64,000 bases of DNA from Dioscorea cayenensis subsp. rotundata (Eukaryota; Streptophyta; Magnoliopsida; Dioscoreales; Dioscoreaceae): contig NC_052492.1 in the NCBI RefSeq assembly GCF_009730915.1, forward strand, positions 310,001 to 374,000. The letters are read 5' to 3'. Under the pieces are notes generated by a model. It was not told the origin of the DNA. It did no database searches and saw only the letters and a program-made list of their open reading frames with translations. The position numbers and the translations under genes were made by a program. Shown piece by piece: positions 31,766-44,906 of this stretch (its first letter is position 1; every line of letters begins with the position of its first letter).

Positions 31766-32763
31766 TTCTCTCTCTCTCTCTCTTCCCTACTAGCTAAGCT
31801 AAGCTAACTTCTCTCTTACTCATGGAAAAGCACAATTCTCTCTCTCTCTCTCAGCTCCATGAGCTCTTTTTAATGCTGAGCCTGAAAACATAACTACATG
31901 CATCACCGACTGGCCATAACCAGCCTCTTTGGTGGGAGAAATAAAAATTCTTAGCATGAGAGAAACAATTAATATATATGTCCTCAAGAACCTTTCTCTG
32001 ATCTGGTGTTCTAACAGGAGGAGCTGCTGAGTCAGTAGATAGAGTCTCCATCGATCGGAAGATCAAAAAAGAAAAAAAAAGAAGGGTAAGAATCTATTGT
32101 ATTCCCACTATATATGTCAGATCTCTATATATATATTTATATATTATATGCTCATCAAACTTGATCAGCTTTTCTTCCTTCACAACTGATCTATCTTTCT
32201 CTCTAATCTCTGTCAGTCTCTTTCTATCTCACTCAGGTGCATACTCTCATACCCTGATATATACTCTTCTTTCTTTTTATCTCACAATCACATAAGAATC
32301 AGATGATTCAGATCCATATTATTAGCACAACCATCCAAACAGAAATCATCATCAGAAGCTGCAACTACTTGTTCACCTTTTAACTGAATTCATCTGGCTC
32401 GCTAGCTTTCTTTCTTTCTCTCTGTATATATTATAACCCTAATTAAATAACAACCCTATAAACAGCATGTTCTCCTTTAAAGTATTCAGAAAACCAGTAA
32501 GTAAATACTATTTCAAGCTTGTTTGTCTATTAAAACGAATCTAATAATAAACAAATTAAACAACAGAGAATTAATATTCAGTATATATATATATATATAT
32601 AAGCTGAAACAGCAACATCAGCAACAACAACAACAACAACAAATTAAGAGCAGTGAGACTAACACTGTTTGCTTGCTGTCTTCTTACAAGTTTAGCCAGA
32701 CAAGAGAGTGATATAGTTAAAAAGCTTGTTGAAGATCAAAGAGTTAGATAGCTAGCATCATCC
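30462..32763 (+). promoter_or_regulatory. JMJ 3' flank, then promoter and long pyrimidine-rich leader of the ALOG gene
   Basis: No independent gene. (CT)n tracts at about 31719-31754, 31768-31781 and 31837-31851 and a (CAA)n run near 32624-32643 mark a long 5' leader. Two short upstream frames are visible: one at about 31821, rich in Ser-Leu, and one of 25 codons at about 32467. A donor-like CAG|GTGCAT near 32236 and GTAAGT near 32501 suggest the leader may be spliced. Upstream frames could lower translation; this is inference. Confidence 0.45.
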
Positions 32764-33351
32764 ATGGAAATAGGATCAAGCCCAGAGAGCCCACCCTCAG
32801 ATGGAATAGCCACAAGCCCTCAAGGCTCCATGTCAGTAGGCGGCGCATCCTCATCATCCCCAGCACCATCTCCAAGTCGCTATGAATCACAGAAACGCCG
32901 TGACTGGAACACCTTCGGCCAGTACCTCAAGAACCACCGACCACCACTGTCCCTGGCACGGTGCAGCGGTGCACATGTCTTGGAGTTCCTCCGTTACTTG
33001 GATCAGTTCGGCAAGACCAAGGTTCACACTCAGATGTGCCCCTTCTATGGCCACCCTAACCCTCCGGCTCCATGCCCTTGTCCTCTTCGTCAGGCTTGGG
33101 GTAGCCTTGATGCTCTCATCGGTCGTCTCCGTGCTGCATATGAAGAGAATGGTGGTAAACCTGAGACCAACCCCTTTGGCGCACGCGCAGTGAGGCTTTA
33201 TCTCCGTGAGGTACGTGAAATGCAGGCAAAGGCCCGTGGCATAAGCTATGAGAAGAAGAAGCGCAAGAAGGCACTGCAGCAGCAGCAGCCAGCTGAACCT
33301 CTTGCCCTCCCCCAGAGCTCTTCCACTCCACCTGGACCCGGTGCACTCTGA
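32764..33351 (+). CDS. ALOG-domain protein LIGHT-DEPENDENT SHORT HYPOCOTYLS (LSH3/LSH4, G1-like)
   Basis: Plant nuclear DNA-binding regulator of organ boundaries and inflorescence form. Uninterrupted 195-codon frame, the usual single-exon structure and size. N-terminal 1-38 is a Ser/Pro-rich linker. The ALOG domain runs about 39-165: [20 protein letters not shown], then [20 protein letters not shown] and the zinc-ribbon insert with Cys92, His97, Cys104 and Cys106, then [20 protein letters not shown] and [20 protein letters not shown]. The nuclear localisation signal KKKRKK is at 164-169, followed by a poly-Gln and Pro-rich tail. The ALOG fold derives from tyrosine recombinases that lost catalysis. 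Coding GC is far above its surroundings. LSH3 versus LSH4 cannot be told from this sequence. Confidence 0.93.
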   Translation: MEIGSSPESPPSDGIATSPQGSMSVGGASSSSPAPSPSRYESQKRRDWNTFGQYLKNHRPPLSLARCSGAHVLEFLRYLDQFGKTKVHTQMCPFYGHPNPPAPCPCPLRQAWGSLDALIGRLRAAYEENGGKPETNPFGARAVRLYLREVREMQAKARGISYEKKKRKKALQQQQPAEPLALPQSSSTPPGPGAL

Positions 33352-36300
33352 ATATCGTTTACTTCTTTCATCCCCTAGAACACTTAAATTGCTTGCCGGA
33401 CTTCCATCTTTGATTGCTATATTTCCATGTGACTAGTTGAGTACTAGTGTGTCTTTAATTTGTTGTTTTGTTTCCTAGCTTCTTGTGTGCTTGATATCAG
33501 CTTGTGCTTGTTGGATTTATTATATTTCCGGAACCATTTTCACTGCAATTCAGTTGTTTCTATCTATTAATGCTATTCTACTATATATGTTATAAATATA
33601 TATATACTATTCCCATTCACACACACACACACACATATTGGTCTTCTTGCAAATATTTTGGTTTTGAAGTTATCCTTCATGTTTCACGTACAGTCCTTGC
33701 ACTTTGCTCAAATATCTGTTATTGGTAGTTGGACTGAGTGAGAAGGGTGGGAAAGTGTGAGTGTAAGAGTAGTATATATATATATATATATATGTTTAGG
33801 ACGTCATATGTCAAGTCGACTCTTTTGCTTTCAATTCTTCTGATATTTTTGAAATGGTTGTTGGATTGATAGAACATTAATATCATGCGTCAGTCTAAGA
33901 TATCCTCGTCCACATATTCTATATATACAATCACAAGTTATCTAATATGTGTGCGTGTGTGTGAACTCAATGAGGAGTGCTTGTTAGGATTGCATATATT
34001 GATGTGTAATGCTTAGAAAAGAAAGGAGCATGACCAGGGTTTTACTGATCACTTCTTGCTGACTTTTTCCTTATTTGACGGTTGCCTGATTTGTTCTCTG
34101 ATTTCATGAAAGAGAAGGAATGCAAGATTTTCCTAACTAGCTTACATTTGTTCTTAATAATCTCCACAACACTTGAATATGAATATATTGTTAAAAGTAT
34201 ATATATTTTCTAAACAAAGTACGCCAATATAAATTCCACAGAAGACAAAAACATCGTATTCATTCTTGAGAAGACCTCAGCTCTCTTTACTTGTTTTTTT
34301 ATTTATTTATTTATTTATTTTGTATCTCTTGATAATATATATATATATATATAAATGCATTGTACGTGCGGTTAATCTCAAACTTCATCATAACCAATTC
34401 TGCCGACAATCTCTTTGGAGTTGAACAGTTTAGTTTGTGGAAGATTGGATGATGTTGGATGCCTGTGGGGTTCTATTTCTTTCTTTCGTTCATTGAACAT
34501 CTGCTGTAGTTTCTTCAGTTTTCCTACTATTGTCATGGATTAATTAATTTATGAACGCTTTTTGTGACATTTAGAATCATTATAGTTGAGGAACAATCTA
34601 GCTAGATTGAGAATTTGGCCCTTAGATTTATTTTAAAGATTTCAATGATGCCTTGCTGAGATTTTAAGAAAAACTAAAGCCACTCGCTATTGCCAGTTGT
34701 TGCTTATTGGAAAAATGTTTTAATCATTTGTCCTGGCAAACAGAAACTAGATTGCTATGATTTCTCAATGCAATCATCTTTCTCATAAAAAATTAAAAAG
34801 AAAATCTTAACAAAAACCAGTTTTGTTTTTTAAAAGCTCATGCATATTTAAAATCCTTTTTTTCCATTAGATATTCTTCATGTAATTGTGATTAAATTAT
34901 AGTGTTCTTTAACTTCATTAATTAGTTTACAAAGTTTTTAAACATTTAGAGTTGTTTTCCGAATGTAAACTTACGTAATTTACTTACACATATTGCATAC
35001 TGCATTTGATGTGTTTGATTTGTCTCTAGGTCCATTCATGATGCATTCTTGAATATTTAAGCAAGTTCATCTCATCAGAAATTAAGTAATTGATTTTATG
35101 ACAAGAGTGTTAAAAGACTTGGTTGATTGAAAATTTTCTTTAGTTTGTGATTCTCTAAATGTTCATATATAGATTTAAATGATAATGCAGATTAATTTTG
35201 TTAAGAAAGTTTGTGATTATGAGAAGAAATACTTAAGTATAATGGAAGTCATTCGTTTTCTTTATAGCTATGATTGAGTCAGTTTTGGTTCTTGCTCTTA
35301 ATTAGTGATGTCTGTGAGGGTAAGATCAGGAAAATGGAGCTAGCTTGTGTACTCAGAATGCTCAAAAAATTCAATGTTGTAAGTCATATAAATTTTCCAA
35401 TTTTGGTTAATAAATCTCAAATCTCTCTCTTAGCTTTAATTGTCATATATCTCATTACTTGACCAACTAAATTATTTTTTAGTTGTGTGAGTGTGTCCTG
35501 CTTTGTCCACCTTATGAAAGTAAAAAAAGAGTTGTGTAAATATATATCCTAGGAAAAAAACATCAACAAACATATATATATATATATATATAACCCATAG
35601 ACTAATCAAGATAAATGTAATTGTTGATAAGGCTGCTCTTTGTGTGCGTATACTCTTTTATGTCCTCAAAATCAGTCTTATTAATTAGTTGTTATGATTA
35701 GAGAGGATTTTAATTTACTCTCCATTTATTCTAAAATTTTATATAGAGCATTTGTTAAAAGCCTGTCATGAGATTTAAATTATGGTGTGATTAGATGAAT
35801 ATCAGTGCTTCAACAAATTAAGCAAATCATATATATATATATATACATATATATGGCTTGGGTTTGAATATGTGTATATATAGGGAAAAGAAGTTTTAAA
35901 TGGGCCAATGAATCATTAGAAATGCTTAGTGTTAATATATATATTTTGCTTTGTTTAATTAGAATAAGAGAATGAGACTATGCGGAGTGTTGGCTGCAAT
36001 CATGTGCTTGGGACACCATACAAAGAGTCTTCCAATCATTTGATGTAGTTTTTAAACTTAACAACATTAATATTTCTTTTGAAACAAAAACAACTGATCA
36101 ATGATCATAACAATCATTTTGACAATCCCAACCCATACCTCATACAATTCCTCATTTTTGAGAGATGTTATTGTATTTATTGTTGGTTTTTGAGCTTTGG
36201 TTTCTATAGCAAAGTTGTTCCTTATGTAATCTACTTTCTATATAGTGCTTAACATTTATAGGCCCTACGTGTACACGTTCGTTGAGATATCTTTTCTCAT

Positions 36301-38835
36301 TAAACTTCATTGAAATCTATCTACAAGATATCACCGCCGGTAACTTCTAGAACAGAAAGCCTATAAACAAAGCATTCAGAACTGGATTATAATCATTTAC
36401 AACCTAAACTTATGAAAATTATTTAATGTTTTGAATAGGAAATCATCACAAGTTGTGGATGGCACGTCAGCTCTTTCCTATTTATAAACTCTTATGTCAA
36501 CATCTTCTACATATGATGACACAGTTGTAAGACCATTATCTTATTGCAAGGCTTTAAGAGCACAGACAATGGTCAGTATTGCAATATCAACGTTCAAGGA
36601 GGTTCTTCACTGATGCTTTAATTTGCAGCTTGCCTTGATTTTTTTTTTCTTTTTTTTTTAAAAAAATAAAAGCTCAATCACTAATAAAATTAGCAAAGAT
36701 GATGAATTTATTCTTCTTTGAGATTTCTGCAATAGAAAATAATGAAAACAAGTGTATAATCAATATTATGAGTTGTTTTTAAGACTGTAGTAAAAAGTGT
36801 GTGGCTTTGCATCTCCAATTTTGTGTGTCCAAGTGGGAGAACAAACAGAATCTATTATACAAGATGCACTTTCTTTGTATCACTCCATTGAGACACACAT
36901 GCATGTTTCTCAACAATTATTACAGACATAAATCCATTATGTCCTATCAAATCATTGCAAGTTAATTACTATTCTTCATAAACTTTGCCCTACTATTTTT
37001 CCCCTTCTTGTTCAATGGTCTTACTGTTATTTCATGTGTATATAAATAAATAGCCTATTACTTTACAATGCTGTATGCTAAATAAAAGCTTCTCCTTTTT
37101 ATTTTTATTCACTCTTAGTATCTTACTAAGTAATATTAGGTTAATCAAGTGGAAAGGCTAATAAGCTTCAATATATCAATCTGTTTTCCTTATAATTGCA
37201 TTGCTGTTTTTCTCCTTCTTGTTCAACGCCCTTGCTGTTATAATTCATGTGTGTTTAAATAAATTGCCTTTTACTTTACAATGTTGTAAGATAAAAGCTT
37301 CTCCTTTCTTTTTTGATTCACTCTCACTAAGTTATATTAGGTTAAGTGGTAAAGGTAATAACCTAATTCATTACCTTACTCTATTTTTTTTTCATAATAC
37401 TGAAATATATATATTATTTTTTATATAAAATGGTTAAATTATATTATATAAAAAATATCATGAGTAATAAAACAAAACAAAAATACAAAACCATCGGCTA
37501 GCTGTAAATTAATAAAAAAACAAAAATAAAAACAAAAAATTAAGATAAAAATATAAAAAACTGAAACAACAAAAGGTCAGTGCACAAAAATGATCTCGTG
37601 ATAGATATATATATCATAATCAATTTCCAGGATCACACCTAACTACCACAGTGGAGATTAAATCCAGGCTTATACCGATAATCATATTAACTACATAGTA
37701 TCACATGAAGTGAAGCCTTAGTTAATTTGCTCATAGTGATGGACTCTAGTTGTTATATAAATATATAAAAAAAACATTGAGTAATTAAAATTGGCGGGAA
37801 GTACACATGATACATGACATGTTGCCCATTGATGAGGATCTCTAGGCGCCGTACAAGAATCACAGGCTGTTCTCATCGTTCTTTTTTTCTTACCTTTTTG
37901 ACTTTTTGAAGAACTGTTGACTTTTTCCACTGCGAATTATTACTCTAAAGAGAAACAAAGACTTATGTTGAAGATGTGTTGGTGGATTATGGAACGGAGG
38001 TTTCTTTGTAGGGTTAGGTTTTGAGGTCTGAAAATTAAATGAGTTTGAGTTTGTATGTAATGAATACATACGGTGTTCTGTTATGTGATTGGACGCTCGG
38101 ACTCTCTGGCAAGCGTGCGGTGTGGGCCCCGCCGTTCGTGCCAGTCCACATGCAAAAACGTACTTTGTGTCGGAGTCTGGCGTCAACGTGTCAACCGTTG
38201 ACACTTGTTTGGTACCAAAATACGGGCACGTCTGGTGTGACAGTGTCCGTATGGTATCCCTCCTGTTTCATATATATTTTTTTATTTTTTATTTTTAAAA
38301 ATTGCCTAATATGGCATTACATGTAGTTGTCGTTTGACCCGCCGTACGTACTGTTGATCCTATTGTTTACTATTTTTGTTAGTGTAGAATATTTGTTGGG
38401 CGGTGAGGGAGGGGAGCTGGTTGAACTGGGGGTTTTTATGGGAAATCACTAGTATCATCTGGCAGGCATGGGGGGGCTGGTAGGGGCCGGACTCTTCTTT
38501 TGGACCCTTATTCCATGGGCCCCACTTCCACTCACTTACTACTACTACTACTACTGTAGGGACTCATGAAGAACAAGAAGGAACTCCATCTAGTTCTAGT
38601 TCTATTACTCATCCATGGCTCAACTCAAATCCCTTTTCATTTCATAATAAAAGGAGGAGAAATTATCCATGTGGATTAACTTGAAACATTTCAATTCTTC
38701 ATTTCAGGGTTATATATATATATGAAGACATATATTGATATGAAGAAGAAACTAAATTTAGGAGGGCATATGTGATATTCTTTTATATCACATGACTAGT
38801 GAAGGATGGATCATGGAAGAGAGTTTTATTTTGAA

Positions 38836-38873
<38 letters not shown>

Positions 38874-39948
38874 CTAATCAAGAAGGGAATCCACATGGAG
38901 AGTAACAGAGGGTCTAAGGCATGCCTATGTTAAGGCTGGAAGTGTCCTATGGTTTTAAGATATAGTAGCAAACAGGGTTAGACCCATGTGTTATGTTTAC
39001 TTTCACTAGTGATGATAGGTTGATAACTCAATTTGGTGCTTTGGGACTGACTCCCCACTTTGTCCTTTGCTTTTGCTCTTTGTTCATCAGGTTTAATGTT
39101 TATCACTCGGCTACTGCTTCTGCTTCTGCTTCTGCTTCTGCTTCTGCTGCTGCTAGGATTGATTGGTCAACAGGTTTTGGGAGGATAACCAGACATCAAC
39201 CCCTCCTCCTCCCCCCACCATTTACCATTCACTGGTCTAGGATTGATACCATAGCTTCTTGGTACTGATGAATTCTTGTATTTAGCACTTAATGTAAGTC
39301 ATCTTTTAGGACGAACAAGGACTTCATCATGTCAGAAGTTATTTTAATTCTAAAGAATTTATATAGCTCACTATCACAACAGAGCGCTATGTGGGGCGTG
39401 AGTATTTATTTATTTATTTCTTTATGTCATTCCATTGCCATCCCATTATTACGTTTATTTATTTTATTCAATTAATATGTCATTATTGCGTTTTTCATCT
39501 TTCTTATTTTTTATTATCTATGTTTGGAGTATTTGTGAGGAAAAAAAAAATACATTATTTTATATGACTCATGTATAGGTACGTTCATCATTGATGTTGA
39601 GGCCCAAATAGAGCAAGCAACAAATGGAGCTGAAAGTAAGCCCAGATAAGGACTTGATTTGCTATAGTTTCTGTGAATCAAAATGAATGTTCAGTATAAG
39701 TCTCGGCACAACACTAAACAAACAGACCAATGACAGCAAAAATCATATTACTCTTATTGAGAAATAATTGCCATTTTTCTTGCACACATGACACAGCACA
39801 TAATATGATGCATAAACAGGTTCTTCAAGTTACAGAAAATCATATACAGGTAAGGCCACTCCAATGCAATCCAGAATATGTATTATAGACACAGCTGGGT
39901 GATTAACAACAATCAATCTTTTTTTTTTTTTTTATCTTCTAGCTCTGC
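33352..39948. other. Intergenic desert between ALOG and XBAT35-like genes
   Basis: About 6.6 kb without a supportable gene. It holds many (AT)n tracts, a pair of related ~170-bp blocks at about 37003-37365, a GC-richer patch near 38080-38270 with W-box cores (TTGAC), a (GA)n tract at 38838-38871 and a TCTGCT repeat near 39117-39150. The open frame at 38993-39268 depends on that repeat and looks spurious. The last part is the 3' flank of the minus-strand gene. Confidence 0.5.
37003..37365. repeat. Diverged ~210-bp-period tandem duplication
   Basis: CCTTCTTGTTCAA recurs at 37003 and 37213. In both copies it is followed by TTTCATGTGT- or TTCATGTGTGT-like DNA, TTTACTTTACAATG and AAAAGCTTCTCCTTT. 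Both copies end near ATATTAGGTTAA. The copies have clearly diverged. Confidence 0.7.
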
Positions 39949-42900
39949 TCAAACTGCGTACAGCCTTATGACTTGATCAATCTTAGCGCGACAAACAGGA
40001 CATCCCCATTTCTTAGCTTTGATTTCCTTCAAACAAGACATGCACCCAGCCATGTGGCCACAGGGAATGCATGCGCCCTCCACTGGAGCATCCAGACATA
40101 TAACACATGAACCTGAGGAGTCGTCATTTCCTGAGGAAGAGTCCTTGGCTCCTTGTTTTCCACTTTGAATATCTAGAGGTGGCACAGTCAGATTAACAGG
40201 AGTAGTATCTATTGAAGGATACTGAATTGGGCCATTATAAAATTCATCATCTGGTACTGGTGGTGCAGACGGAGTAGCAGACGGAGTAGCAGATGGCACT
40301 GGAGGAGCCTCCGTCATGGATTGAGTATTTGGTGGATTGTTCATCTGACTCTGAGGAGCAGCAGCCCACCCATTATATGAACTGGAAGCAGGTGTCTCTA
40401 CTGCCTGTGTTTGAGCATTCTTGGATGACGGAGTTGCATCTGGCATACCCCATCCATTGTAAGAAGCATTACTAGATGGATTTCCCCAACCATTAGTGTT
40501 GGTGCTATTGGTGTTTGGTTGGACATCAGTGAGTGGTGGGATTCCCTCTGCTATAGCTGACTGAATAGAGGCATTTATAGCCATGGCTAGTTCCACATCT
40601 TCGCCTGGAATAGGTGCACCCGCAGCCGCAGGAGCTGTTGAAGCTTGGGGATTTGACTGCAATTGATTGGTCACAGGTAAACCAGCTGGTGTAGATGGAT
40701 TGCCAATGTGCTGCAGAAGAAGGCTTTTCTTAAGCACATGAAATAAAATTGTGCAACATTAATATGAAAGCATCATGGTAGCTTGAAACTTATGACAAAT
40801 ACGTCAACCCAATATGAAGTACACAGCTACTAATTCCTGAACTAATCTTCTAAGTTGCAATGCAGTGGCAGACCCAAGAGAGATCTGGGTACCCATCCAA
40901 GTTTAAACTATGGAGTCAAAAAAGCCAAGAACAAGGGCTTCCATTCACCAAAAAATAAATAACAGACAGGTTTCATGTGCACGATCAGTAAAATATAAGA
41001 TCAATAAATCCGAGTCAAAGAATCAGCAATGGAGATGTTATATGAGTATCAAAAGCTTTGCAGGTTAATGGTACGACAATAATTACCGAGCGGATTCCTT
41101 TGCAGGCATCGTAAAACCTTTGCAGCTGTTGCTTGTCACCTTCCAGTGCCGCCAAGAACTTGAATCGTGATTCTGTACGGATAAGCAAAAGCTATCAGCA
41201 ACTAGTCACAGGCAAAAACCATTTCAAATCACCCTATTTCAGTTAAAGATAATCATTTTCACCCTTTTGCAATAGGTTACAGTAGCCATGCTATATCCTA
41301 TGGAGATAACTCATCAGAGGAACCAAATTATGACCCGCAGCGTTTAGTTTGGTTCATGCCTGATTCCCAATGTTTACTATCGTGGGGTTCATACAATTAT
41401 GTTCAACAACAAAAGAATATGTTATGCCAAAAAGGATTTATGTAAACTAACCCTTCCCTTTGTTGTATCTCTGTTAAAGCATAAGATCAAATAAATAAAT
41501 ACCAAGCATCCAAGAACACATCAGAGACATACTTGTGGCCTTATCTACAATAAGTAACGCGGGATCTGCCTGATTGAACTTGGGTTCTTCAATCTGAGCT
41601 TTCCAAAGAGCAACACGAGTCCGTGGTTGGGCAGCCTGTTTGTAGAAATATATCTTAGCAAAAGAAAATGCAAGCACCAACAATTCATTGCCAAACTTAT
41701 CATCCGCTGAGAGGGATGCCAAGTGATATATGTGATTATTTTCTAATTTCAAGGTACTGAGGCCAGTGTTTTAAGTAAATGAATCAATATATATATACAC
41801 ACACATAGCCTTTTCTGTTTGTTTAAGGTAGTGTTTGGTGCCCTGGATATCCCAGGACAGGGATGGGATATCCAGGGCTATAGCCCCATCCGGGTGTTTG
41901 GTTTTCGGGATGGGACTGGATGGGGATGTCCCCCATCCCTGAAAATGGGATGAGTGGCATCCCACCAATTTGGTGGGATGCCACTCATCCCACCATCTCA
42001 TCCCTTTCTTTCTCTCCTTCTCTCATCCATTTCCATCTCTCTAAATATTTTAAACTAATTAACTTCAACTAAAAAATTAAGTTAAATAATAAATAAATAT
42101 GTTATCCATTAATAATTCATTAAAATAATTTAAACTAAATAAATAAAATATATTTTTATTAATTATCTGTTATTTAAATACTTCCTAAAATATTTAAATT
42201 TAAATAAATTAAAAATATCATCCATTAATTAAAATAAATTAAACAATTTAAAAATATATTTTAATGATAATTTGAAATTACATTCTTAGTTTTTAACCTT
42301 TTGGTTATTCATAATAATTTCCGATTATTCGCTGCAGTTTCTAGTTTTTCATAATAGTTTCCGTTTATTATGTTATTAATTAATAATCCATTAAAAATAT
42401 TTCATGCTAAATAAATAAAAAATTTATCTATTAATATCCGTTATTTAAATCAAATACATACTTAAAAATGAATATCCAAATATTTACATATCCTTATCCC
42501 TCTAACCAAACACCAAACAATCTTTATCCTTACTATTAAATCCCTCCAACCAAACACTTAAACATGGATATTCCCATCCATGGATATTTCATCCATGGAT
42601 ATCCCCCATCCATGGAATATTATATCCCACTATCCAAACACTACCTAAGTGGACGAGTCATGTTTTGATTCCATTTAACTAAATCAAAAAAGTACATGGC
42701 ATTTATTGATCATATAATTAGGCATTAACCTGCAAAGCTTCTGTACTAAACCTGAAAGTCAGGATAATCAAGTGGAAGAGTCAAGTTTTGATTCCATTTA
42801 TAATTTGGCATTTAAAAATGAAGACAGTCTGAAATAAAGCTTCTGTACTAAACCTGCAAGTCAGGATAAATAGCAAGATCAAACTTGCTAGGATTCATCA

Positions 42901-44064
42901 AGTTGCGTGAATCACAAGGTAAGACCACAGCCCATCTGTGTTAAGAAAAAGAATTACAGCATATTATTAAATCTCAAGTCATGGATGACTAAACTAAGCA
43001 TTAAAATTATTAAAATGGATCTGTTAATGCAGAAAAAGCTTAAACTAAGCGGTGAAGAGAATGAATGCAGAATAACATGAACAAGAATTCAAATAAATAA
43101 TGACAGGTAAAGTACATACATTTTCCTTGACACCCATTGAGGAGCAAATGCCTCTAAAAAACTTGGCCCATAAAGCTCCCGCAGCCAGCCAGAGAAAAGG
43201 CAGATATAGTTCTAAACACATGGGTTATTGAACAAATGCTCTGAGATAACAGAATAACATAGGAAGAACAGAACAATAGAGATATTTATCAATACAAAAG
43301 CAGACTACCTCTATCATGCGAACCACATGGACATGGCCCTTTGCTCTTGCCAGATCAAGGGCAGTCTCACAGTCATCATTCATCACTAGAGGGTTTGCTG
43401 AGATAAAAATCAAACTAACAAGCATGTCAAATTCAACACACTCTCAGTTCACAATCGAAATTAAAGAAAATTCAACCACACCTCCATGAGAAAGAAGGAG
43501 AGCAACAGTTTGATCAAGGCCTCTTTTTGCAGCATGATGCAACGGAGTTCCAGCATGACTCCCTGCATGGCAAAACGAACCATTAAACATTACAACAGAG
43601 ACCAACTCCAGAGATCAAACACATCTTCACATTCATAGAAATTCAATAATTAATCCATCACACCGTCACAACAGCAACAACAACAACAACAACAACAACA
43701 ACAAAAACTGAAATTTTCGCTAAGATGGATTACCCGGGCGGTAAGCATTAACATTGGCACCCAATTGAATCAAAGTTTCAGCGACGTGTAAAAGATCAGC
43801 TCTCAAGCATGCCAGAATTAAAGGCGTCTTCCCTTCATTGTCAACATACTGCAATAAATTCAACCATGAATCAAAACAAAGAAAAGGCACTATTTTTTCA
43901 ATCATTCATCCGAATTCACGATTAAAAAAAAATCAACAGAGATGAAAGCAATGACGAATAACCTCAAGCCCGGCGCCCTTCCGGCGGAGGTCTTTGATCC
44001 CTTCGACGTTCCCGTAATTGACTTGCTGATAGACAAGCTCCTCCTTCGATTGCTCAGCACCCAT
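39949..44064 (-). CDS. Ankyrin-repeat RING E3 ubiquitin ligase, XBAT34/XBAT35-like (XBOS34-like)
   Basis: E3 ligase that couples ankyrin substrate binding to a C-terminal RING. Exons from 5' to 3': 44064-43963, 43848-43734, 43562-43482, 43397-43309, 43211-43120, 42935-42854, 41635-41533, 41172-41087, 40710-39949; phases agree, 503 aa. N-terminus MGAEQSKEELVYQQVNYGN carries Gly2, a possible myristoylation site. Ankyrin repeats cover about 35-130 (GKTPLILACLRADLLHVAET, AGTPLHHAAKRGLDQTVALL, CETALDLARAKGHVHVVRMI). A plant-specific middle region follows (CLFSGWLRELYGPSFLEAFA), then a UIM-like EDVELAMAINASIQSAIAEG, a Pro/Asn/Gly-rich linker and a C3HC4 RING from Cys452 (CVICLDAPVEGACIPCGHMA). The intron between exons 6 and 7 is enlarged by a MITE. 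Arabidopsis XBAT35 is alternatively spliced; whether this gene is cannot be seen. Confidence 0.92.
41824..42648. mobile_element. PIF/Harbinger (Tourist-like) MITE in an XBAT35-like intron
   Basis: Direct TAA repeats at 41824-41826 and 42646-42648 flank an 819-bp insert (41827-42645). It begins GGTAGTGTTTGG and ends with the exact inverse CCAAACACTACC. The 3-bp TAA duplication and GTTTGG-type termini are diagnostic of PIF/Harbinger. The end regions are rich in GGATATCC and GGGATG palindromes that form nested inverted repeats; the centre is AT-rich. No transposase frame. Confidence 0.88.
42648..42868. repeat. Tandem duplication copying the exon-6 splice donor of the XBAT35-like gene
   Basis: AGTGGACGAGTC... 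at 42648 recurs as AGTGGAAGAGTC... at 42771. CTTCTGTACTAAACCTG recurs at 42738 and 42840. The second block includes the end of exon 6 and its donor (minus strand CAG|GTTTAG). The first therefore holds a decoy CAG|GTTTAG at about 42752/42751 inside the intron. The MITE lies immediately next to it. Confidence 0.75.
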
Positions 44065-44906
44065 TGAGAAACCCTAGAAATGATATTTTTGCGGTAATTT
44101 TGAGCCCAATGAAACGGAACGGGCGTTCCTTCCAATTATCTATATCTAATTATACGTACACAAAGACATATATATATATATATAATTTTTTTAAACTATT
44201 ACTCCTTTGAAATCAAAAGACTTTGGAAATAACAAATAAATTAATACAGGGCATAGATATGCCTCATTATACAACTTTATTAGTTATATTAAAGTGATAT
44301 TTACTTTATTAAAAATATTGAAATAATATCTCAATAACTCTTTTTGAATGGAAAAATAAAAATTAATATTTACTTCAGACTTATATTAGATTTATTTTCT
44401 TAAAATAAAAAATATATAATTAGAAGTCATAAATAATTGGTTTAGAAACAAAAATAGATTATCTAATACGGTAATACCTACTTACAAATTCCTCTTAAAA
44501 TAAAATACGGACCTCTTCCGCTTCGCAAGACCGGAATACAATTGGTTCGCTTTTTTTAAATATCATTGCTTATTTTTGAAAACTATTATAGTTGACTTGT
44601 TTCTTAAAGGTTAAGGAACGTTGACCCACTTGATTGCAAACCCAGAGACACTGAAATTTCTTGATAGATGCTATAGAATAGAAAGAAACTAAACCAACCG
44701 AGACAAGCAACGTTTAAAATGTCAGACAAACGTAATAACAAACAAAAGACGGATTTCTTTCCATTGTTAGTCCCTCTGGTACCAAAACTGCCAAAAATAA
44801 AGATAAAAATGAAAACTAACTAGAAAGAAATATAGATGATGGAATGAAAATAAACAGTGGAGCCGATGCGTGAATTAAACATTATCAATGCCTAAACACC
44901 AAATTA
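44065..44906. promoter_or_regulatory. Intergenic: promoter of the XBAT35-like gene and 3' flank of RHON1
   Basis: About 840 bp of AT-rich DNA between two minus-strand genes. The promoter side contains GAGCCCAATG near 44101, a TGGGCT box on the minus strand. Nothing else recognisable. Confidence 0.45.

Noticed and set aside
37890-38204. Minus-strand frame of 104 codons in a GC-richer patch
   Set aside because: No domain or homology that I recognise, low-complexity second half; a W-box-containing regulatory patch explains the composition equally well.
38993-39268. Open frame of 91 codons with an Ala-Ser run
   Set aside because: The frame is held open by a TCTGCT repeat, has no recognisable domain, and sits in AT-rich DNA with no gene signals.
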